Positions 57,330-64,000 of a DNA stretch of 64,000 nucleotides are shown here, piece by piece. Each line of letters opens with the position of its first letter. The stretch's first letter is position 1. The stretch covers positions 169,122-233,121 of the forward strand of contig JAWQFJ010001269.1 in NCBI GenBank assembly GCA_034096865.1, in the 5' to 3' direction. The notes below the pieces were generated by a model. It did no database searches. It was given only the letters and a program-made list of their open reading frames with translations, and had not been told where the DNA came from. The stretch is from Theodoxus fluviatilis. Taxonomy: Eukaryota > Mollusca > Gastropoda > Cycloneritida > Neritidae. A program made the translations under genes and the position numbers.

Positions 57330-59547
57330 CTACTACTACCTCCACCATTAGTACTACTACTACCTCCACCACTAGTACTACTACCTCCACCACTACTACT
57401 ACCTCCACCACTAGTACTACTACTACCTCCACCACTAGTACTACTACTACCTCCACCACTAGTACTACTGCCTTCACCACTAGTACTACTACTACCTCCA
57501 CCACTAGTACTACTACTACCTCCACCACTATTACTACTACTACCTCCACTACTAGTACTACTACTACCTCCACCACTAGTACTACTACTACCTCCACCAC
57601 TAGTACTACTACTACCACCACCACTAGTAGTACTACTACCTCCACCACTAGTACTACTACTACCTCCACCACTAGTACTACTCCTACCACCACCACTAGT
57701 ACTACTCCTACCACCACCACTAGTACTACTACTACCTCCACCACTCGTACTACTACTACCTCCACCATTAGTACTACTACTACCTCCACCTCTAGTACTA
57801 CTAGTACCTCCACCACTAGTACTACTACTACCTCCACCACTAGTACTACTACTACCTCCACCACCAGTGCTACTACTACCTCCACCACTAGTACTACTAC
57901 TACCTCCACTGCTAGTACTACTACTACCTCCACCACTAGTACTACTACTACCTCCACTACTAGTACTACTACTGCCTCCACCACTAGTACTACTACTACC
58001 TCCACCACTAGTACTACTACTACCTCCGCCACTAGTACTGCTACTGCCTCCACCACTAGTACTACTACTACCTCCTCCACTAGTACTACTACTGCCTCCA
58101 CCACTAGTACTACTACTACCTCCACCACTAGTACTACTACTACCTCCACCACTAGTACTACTACTACCTCCACCACTAGTACTACTACTACCTCCACCAC
58201 TAGTACTACTACTCCACCACTAGACTACTCCTCCACCACTAGTACTACTACTACCTCCACCACTAGTACTACTACTACCTAGTACTACTACCTCCACCAC
58301 TAGTACTACTACTACCTCCACCACTAGTACTACTACTACCTCCACCACTAGTACTACTACTACCTCCACCACTAGTACTACTACTACCTCCACCACTAGT
58401 ACTACTACTACCTCCACTACTAGTACTACTACTACCTCCACCACTAGTACTACTACTACCTCCACCACTAGTACTACTACTACCTCCACCACTAGTACTA
58501 CTACTACCTCCACCACTAGTACTACTACTACCTCCACCACTAGTACTACTGCCTCCACCACTAGTACTACTACTACCTCCACCACTAGTACTACTACTAC
58601 CTCCACCACTAGTACTACTACTACCTCCACCACTAGTACTACTACTACCTCCACCACTAGTACTACTACTACCTCCACCACTAGTACTACTACTACCTCC
58701 ACTAGAACTACTACGACATCCATCACTAGTACTACTAATACCTCCACCACTAGTACTACTGCCTCCACCACTAGTACTACTACTACCTCCACCACTTCTA
58801 CTACTACTACCTCCACCACTAGTACTACTTCTACCTCCACCACTAGTACTACTACTACCTCCACCACTAGTACTACTACTACCTCCACCACTAGTGCTAC
58901 TACCACCACCACTACTAGTACTAGTACCACCACCACTACTAGTACTACTACTGCCTCCACCACTAGTACTACTACTACCTCCACCACTACTAGTACTACT
59001 ACTACCTCCACCTCTAGTACTACTACCACCACTACTAGTACTACTACTACCTCCACCACTAGTACTACTACTACCTCCACCACTACTAGTACTACTACTG
59101 CCGCCACCACTAGTACTACTACTACCACCACCACTACTAGTACTACTACTGCCTCCACCACTAGTACTACTACTACCACCACCACTACTAGTAATACTAC
59201 TGCCTCCACGACTAGTACTACTACTACCTCCACCACTAGTACTACTACTACCTCCACCACTAGTACTACTACTGCCTCCACAACTAGTGCTACTACTATC
59301 ACCACCACTAGTACTACTACTACCTCCACCACTAGTACTACTACTGCCTCCACCACTAGTACTACTACTACCTCCACCACTAGTACTACTACTACCTCTG
59401 CAACTAGTACTAGTACTACTACTTCCTCCACCACTACTACTACTACTACCTCCACATCTTGTACTAGTACTACTACTACCTCCACCACTAGTACTACTAC
59501 TACCACCACTAGTACTACTACTACCACCACCACTAGTATTACTACCC
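57330..59547. repeat. 24-bp TAC satellite, block 5
   Basis: Same family. There is a near-perfect stretch at about 58290-58690 and a rearranged unit near 58215 (CCACTAGACTACTCCTCC). The block ends at about 59547 where GCCATCTAACTGACTGGGG begins. Confidence 0.97.
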
Positions 59548-60106
59548 ACAGCCATCTAACTGACTGGGGCAAATCTGACGATTCAGTATCGTGCGAAGGA
59601 AAGCACTGTGCCAAAGTTTTAGTCTGCTGCGGTTTAGCCGGAAATGAAAGTATTAGGACGTACTCGTACTGTCGTAGTTCCGGTGATTTCAGCCTCGTTT
59701 TAGTTAAAACACGACTCAGAGATAATTATTGTCTGTGGTAGAAGGAATGCACAATAGATCCTGTGTTCGTATCGACTGTCGCGTACGCGATTCTACGCTT
59801 GGGATGACTGTGATTGGTGATAGACAGAAAATAGTTTGAGTGTCAGTCATTGTAGGCAAACAGCTGTTCAGCATACCTATACACGATCTAGCTAGTATCC
59901 TGGCTTCGTGCCTGTAACAAGGAGGACAGGATTCACAACTCCTCACATGTAATGAAGTGGCTGTTTCCCATGCGTCTAGCCTTGTCCCCAAACCTTCTTA
60001 ATTCTGCCCCGATAGGAGAGCCCTTGATGGTGTTTGGACTCAATCATGAGAACACGGATGCGAACAGTCAAGGGAATTCCTTTTGTTACTTAATGTTAGT
60101 CCCCTT
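59548..60106. other. unique sequence, no gene seen
   Basis: No recognisable exon or RNA gene. A 91-codon minus frame (59716-59991) matches nothing I know. Confidence 0.55.
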
Positions 60107-60713
60107 GCTCGAATGCGGGATTTTTTTGTAACTAAAGTTCTTAGGCCATTTTGATTCTTTTGTCCTAAAACGCCAAAAAAAACCATACTATTTTTGTTAC
60201 TTTAATTTTTGTTCGTTTTTTTCTTCTATTGCGGGGGGCCGCTATTGCGGGATTTTTTTTTTAAGTTCTTCAGGCCATTTTGATTCGTTTGTCCTAAAAC
60301 GCCTAAAAAAACAAAATATTTGTTACTTTTGGGGGGAAAAAAGTAGAAATTTTTTCGGGTTTTACTGATAGCGCTCAGCCTAGGCTGCACCCGCCACCCT
60401 GCCTGACTGACTTAGCCTGTCCGGGGAGTTTCACCTAAACCCGGACGCGTTACTTTTAGTCACGTTTGTGTCCAACATCAGCGTCGGGCCCTGGAGTTAG
60501 GGCGTAGGGACCACCCGTTGAGAGTCAAACGTGGGATGGAGTTAGAATATAAAGCTTCACCCGTTATTGATAAAAACCGAAAATATTTGTTTTTTCCAAA
60601 AAAAAAAATTTTTTTTTACTTTTTTGGCGTTTTTGGACAAAATAATCAAAATGGCCTGAAGAACTTTTGACCCAAAAAATCCTGCAATAGCGGCCCCCCC
60701 GCAATAGAAAACA
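60107..60713. mobile_element. foldback element with long imperfect inverted arms
   Basis: The arm at about 60226-60360 (TTCTATTGCGGGGGGCCGCT, CAGGCCATTTTGATTCGTTT) is matched by the reverse complement of about 60572-60712. A third, direct partial copy lies at 60115-60215 (GCGGGATTTTTTTGTAACTA, AGGCCATTTTGATTCTTTTG). The central part includes CCTGGAGTTAGGGCGTAGGG. There is no transposase frame, so it is non-autonomous if mobile. Confidence 0.65.
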
Positions 60714-60939
60714 AGAAGTGCAAAGCCCATACGACTTACATGCTTGACCTTGACCTTTATATGACCTTGACCTTCGGATGACCTTCAAGGTCAAGGTCAA
60801 ACAACTAAACATACCAATGACATCATACACTAAGAAATGCTTTACACTTTATTCCTACCAAAATACATGTGACCTTGACCCAGGGTCAAGGTCATCCAAG
60901 GTCATGCAACACAAAGCTGTTAATTCAAGACATAGGAAG
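60708..60939 (-). mobile_element. TGACCTTGACC-rich element (copy 2), cut by LTR insertion
   Basis: Reverse complement of about 18945-19176. It starts with AACAAGAAGTGCAAAGCCCA and ends at CATAGGAAG, where the LTR retrotransposon begins. In copy 1 the sequence continues past this point (AAGCACCATTGTGCTTCC). The missing part of copy 2 should therefore lie beyond the right edge of the window. Confidence 0.85.
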
Positions 60940-61481
60940 TGTTGCGGGTAGGTGGTCTCTAACTTGCGGTCCGTCCCAGCTCGCGTCAGGAAAGTAGAAG
61001 CAGGACTTCGGCGGGAGTTTTTCTACATGAAAATCTTTATTCCATGGCTTGGCAATAAACGTACAGCGATGGCGAGTGCGCTTACAAAGGCGCCAACAGC
61101 TCAACAAGCTCTCACTTGTTCACAATAACGACTTCATCCATCTCTGCTCCAAGAACAAATCAGGACAGACTCTTACCTCTCTTCATAGGCCAGAGTCATC
61201 ACGGTTCGACTTATCCCTACACCCATGATGCCACTGCTTCCAGCAATCATGCTAACCGTTACACGCCAAGAGTTCGAAACGCCACGTCTTTCTATGGTGC
61301 CATTTTTTCCTAACTGTCGTCGTCGTCGCTGTCATACGTCACTTTTTATTATTACGTCATCGTCACTAAAAACCGTCCGTCTCAGTCCAATCTGATCTGT
61401 TGGAAGGACAGGGAAAGTTCCCGAACTGCGGCATTTCCCATTACATTTGCATCCGCAGGCATTTCACATTCTTCCGCAACA
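60940..61481 (-). repeat. 3-prime LTR (left copy, 542 bp)
   Basis: Contains on the minus strand AATAAA at 61036-61041 (poly(A) signal) and the module GATGACGTAATAATAAAAAG plus TGACGTA at 61335-61361, with CRE-like TGACGTA sites on both sides of a TATA-like AT stretch. Confidence 0.93.
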
Positions 61482-61496
61482 CAGCTCCCTTCTTTC
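61482..61496 (-). other. polypurine tract
   Basis: Complement reads GAAAGAAGGGAGCTG and ends exactly at the LTR. It is the known primer site for plus-strand DNA synthesis in LTR elements. Confidence 0.75.
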
Positions 61497-61851
61497 GAGA
61501 CCAAGACGTCCTCGTCGGTCTTCCCACACCTCCAACTACAATACCACAACAGGAATGAATGTGAAAAAGTTACATGCCTGAAAAAAAGAACAAGAAGTCC
61601 ATTACTCATCTGGTCGTGCTCATCCTTGGTGGTCCACGTGGTGGAGAGAGAGGGACGAACTGGTGGCAGTACTCGACAGAAGGATCTAGGTTTCCTTGCG
61701 GTAACCTTTTCTTCCCCCTGACCACAGAGCCATGGTCCCGCCACACCACAATACGTCCGAACAGGCACCTGGGTCGTTCCCTCGTCGATCTCACCTTCCG
61801 AGGGCGACCCAAGGCTCCCTCTCTCGCCAGTCACTCCTCATCGATGTCCGC

Positions 61852-63420
61852 CTACCAGTCGGGCGGAGGTCCTCCCTTGTACCTCCCGCGTCGGGCACGG
61901 TCCTCCACCCGTGGTCGGGCACGGCCCCGCCGTCGTCCTGCCTGTGACTGAGCCGACTTGGTGGAGTGCCTCCTCTCAGCCCGTGGGGTATGGAGACACG
62001 GAGCAGTGCCCCCAGGAGAAGTCTGGTGATCGGCCTTGCGGTCGTAGCCAGGCCTCTTCCTGCCCATGCTCCGCTGCAGGTGTGCCCTTGCGGACACTTG
62101 TACCGCCTGCAGCATGACTGGGAGCAGTCCCACACTCTGGGGCACTTCGCTGGGGGCATCCACCGCTCGTTTCGGCACTGCTGCCGATCTACTCGCCTTT
62201 GCAGGGCCACGCTGACGACGGTACGATCTCGCCCGGGAGGAGCAGATGGCATAACGTCGACAGCAGTCGCGGACGGACTTGCGCCGACCAACCCAGAAGA
62301 ACCGCTCACTGACGCGTCGGTAGGTCTTCTGCCTTCCAAGGTGGCCAGCTGCTGGGTCGTCGTGCAGCTGTCTCAGCGCCTCCTCCTGCATGGCTTTCGG
62401 CAGAACAGGGAGAAGGCGGCAGGTTTCTCCCTTCTCGTCCACCCATTCCTCATCGATGTCAGGGGGCACAGGCTGTCGGCGTGGAGACCGCCACCAGTCG
62501 GGTGGAGGTTCTTCCTTGTACCTTCCACGCCGGGCATGATCCACCATCCGGAGTCGGGCGCAAGAGTACTGCTGAATGCGGCACACTCCCCGATCCTTCC
62601 AAAGATGCGAGCGACTCACCACCCGTGGTCGGGCATGGTTCCTCTGCCGTCCTTTCTGCGACTGGGTCAGCTTGGTGGAGTGTCTCCTCTCAGCCCGTGG
62701 GTTGAAGAAACCCGGCGTAGTGCCCTCAGGAGAGGTCTGGTGATCGGCCTTGCGGTCGTAGCCAGACCTCTTTTTGCCCACGCTCCGCTGCAGGTGTGCC
62801 CTTGCGGACACTTGCACCGCCTGCAGCATGCCTTGGAGCGGCTCCACACACTGGGGCACTTCTCGGAGGGTTTCCGCCAGCTGCCCTGTCCACGCCAAGT
62901 CCGTTGCCTGTCTCGGCGTCTCTCTTGCCACTGCGTCCTGGAGGCTTGCAGTCTCTTCATCGACATGGGAGTCGCGGTCTCCCTTCGGTCCCTCGACGCT
63001 TGTCGCTGCTTCTTCCAGGGACGAGTCGAGGCTGCCGATCTCCCCGCGCATCTCGGTCTGCACCGTCCCAATCTCCTGGCGGAGTTCGGCGGTGCTGCTT
63101 GCGAGGGCAAGGAACCGCTCCATGAAAGCCTCAATTTCCTGTCGCCTTTGTTCTGCCTCCTCCCGTCGCTGCTGTTCTCTCTGTTCCTCTTTTTGTCATT
63201 GCCGCTGTTCTTTCTGTCGCTTTTCTTCTGCTTCTTGCTGTTGTTGCAGCTCTTTCTCCTCCTGTCGCTGCCGCTCCTTCTCTTCTTCCTTCTTCTGCTG
63301 CTGTCTCCGTTCTTCGAGCAGAAGCTTTATCATTACCAACACGTCCTCCTCCGGCCGCTGTTTCGCCTCCCCGCGTGCGGCGGCCGACCTCGTCAATCCT
63401 TTCCCGCCTTCAGCGTCCAT
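61852..63420 (-). pseudogene. gag-like to integrase-zinc-finger fused frame with one in-frame stop
   Basis: From ATG at 63420 the frame encodes MDAEGGKGLTRSAAARGEAK, then LLLEERRQQQKKEEEKERQR with a long Gln/Glu/Arg coiled coil, to a TGA at 63196-63198. In the same frame it continues EIEAFMERFLALASSTAELR, a gag-type N-terminal region. Further on, counted from Met at 63123, residues 248-294 read ALRQLHDDPAAGHLGRQKTY through RDCCRRYAIC. This is the integrase HHCC finger with His254, His261 and Cys294, and with Tyr291 where Cys is expected. Residues 88-170 recur at 326-406, a 714-bp internal duplication. The enzymatic domains between gag and integrase are deleted. Confidence 0.75.
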
Positions 63421-63441
63421 GCTTTTCTACTTTTTTCGATT

Positions 63442-63458
63442 TCCCGTCTCGGGAACCA
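63442..63458 (-). other. candidate tRNA primer-binding site
   Basis: Complement reads TGGTTCCCGAGACGGGA. It opens with TGG, which pairs with the tRNA 3-prime CCA, and lies one base from the LTR. I could not assign the tRNA. Confidence 0.65.
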
Positions 63459-63459
63459 A

Positions 63460-64000
63460 TGTTGCGGGTAGGTGGTCTCTAACTTGCGGTCCGTCCCAGC
63501 TCGCGCCAGGAAAGTAGAAGCAGGACTTCGGCGGGAGTTTTTCTACATGAAGATCTTTATTCCATGGCTTGGCAATAAACGTACAGCGATGGCGAGTGCG
63601 CTTACAAAGGCGCCAACAGCTCCACAAGCTCTCACTTGTTCACAATAACGACTTCATCCATCTCTGCTCCAAGAACAAATCAGGACAGACTCTTACCTCT
63701 CTTCATAGGCCAGAGTCATCACGGTTCGACTTATCCCTACACCCATGATGCCACTGCTTCCAGCAATCATGCTAACCGTTACACGCCAAGAGTTCGAAAC
63801 GCCACGTCTTTCTATGGTGCCATTTTTTCCTAACTGTCGTCGTCGCTGCTGTCATACGTCACTTTTTATTATTACGTCATCGTCACTAAAAACCGTCCGT
63901 CTCAGTCCAATCTGATCTGTTCAAGGACAGGGAAAGTTCCCGAACTGCGGCATTTCCCATTACATTTGCATCCGCAGGCATTTCACATTCTTCCGCAACA
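63460..64000 (-). repeat. 5-prime LTR (right copy, 541 bp)
   Basis: Same structure as the left LTR. The window ends on the last base of its CCGCAACA terminus, so the target-site duplication cannot be checked. The 27-bp CRE/TATA-like module is at 63855-63881. Confidence 0.93.

Larger units (their letters stand above)
55884..57717 (+). repeat. 917-bp tandem segmental duplication
   Basis: The block starting AGCACTATTTAAACCC at 55884 recurs at 56801, and the MITE at 56110 recurs at 57027, both with an offset of 917. The copies are nearly identical with clear substitutions (GGGAAGACGTGA versus GGGTAGCGGTGA; AAAACTGAAGAGACC versus AAATCTGAATGGACC), so this is a real duplication and not an assembly echo. 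Each copy contains the retroposed insert, the MITE and some satellite. Confidence 0.93.
60940..64000 (-). mobile_element. Ty3-like LTR retrotransposon, internally deleted
   Basis: Two direct LTRs (60940-61481 and 63460-64000) flank about 1.98 kb. Read on the minus strand each LTR starts TGTTGCGG and ends CCGCAACA, an 8-bp inverted end of the usual TG..CA type. A polypurine tract GAAAGAAGGGAGCTG (complement of 61482-61496) abuts the 3-prime LTR, and a primer-site-like TGGTTCCCGAGACGGGA (complement of 63442-63458) lies one base from the 5-prime LTR. The interior keeps a gag-like start and an integrase zinc finger but no protease, reverse transcriptase or RNase H, so it is non-autonomous. The LTRs differ at about five substitutions and one indel. 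Confidence 0.93.

Noticed and set aside
38709..59614. Very long open frames (up to 890 codons) of LLLPPPLV, VVVLVVEV, STSGGGSS and STTTTSTT repeats on both strands
   Set aside because: The 24-bp unit lacks stops in four of six frames and 24 is a multiple of 3, so such frames arise automatically. They overlap on both strands and have no conserved domain.
61966..63471. 501-codon + frame opposite the LTR element interior
   Set aside because: It is antisense to the gag-integrase frame, which has recognisable domains. The + product has none.

Overview
This is eukaryotic nuclear DNA, most likely from a lophotrochozoan animal and probably a marine gastropod. The evidence is one spliced gene with GT-AG introns, a minor-spliceosome (U12, AT-AC) intron, a tRNA-derived SINE, L2/CR1-like and Ty3-like retroelements, and TGACCTTGACC-rich repeats that I associate with molluscs. 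The taxon is an inference. Over half of the window is tandem repeat, so almost every long open reading frame is an artefact of repeat units that lack stop codons.

Layout. 1-5008 is a TG-rich minisatellite, followed by a 10-N assembly gap and a 19-bp minisatellite. 5580-19910 is a run of unrelated minisatellites and CT/CA tracts with a SINE (minus strand), a retroposon tail and a TGACCTTGACC-rich element. 20006-26854 (+) holds six exons, 174 codons, that I recognise as the C-terminal half of S-adenosylmethionine decarboxylase (AMD1), the pyruvoyl enzyme that makes decarboxylated SAM for spermidine and spermine synthesis. The N-terminal half, including the cleavage serine, is not seen. 26855-38750 is downstream sequence with a 49-bp satellite (31398-33753) and a 53-bp minisatellite (34155-34965), with no other recognisable gene.

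38755-59547 is one large 24-bp satellite domain containing ACTAGTACTACTAC. It is broken by an intact-frame reverse transcriptase tail (40335-41146), a second reverse transcriptase copy whose own coding sequence has expanded into about 87 tandem 46-bp units (42227-46219), a tRNA-like pair, a unique spacer, and a 917-bp tandem duplication carrying a small retroposed insert and a 302-bp MITE. 59548-60713 is unique sequence plus a foldback element. 60940-64000 is a complete two-LTR, internally deleted Ty3-like retrotransposon (minus strand) that landed in a second copy of the TGACCTTGACC element. The window ends exactly at its LTR edge.

The main points of interest are the U12-type AT-AC intron directly after a putrescine-site codon of AMD1, the 26-bp duplication of an AMD1 splice donor, the satellite born inside a reverse transcriptase reading frame, and a 27-bp CRE/TATA-like module shared by the LTR and the otherwise unrelated MITE.
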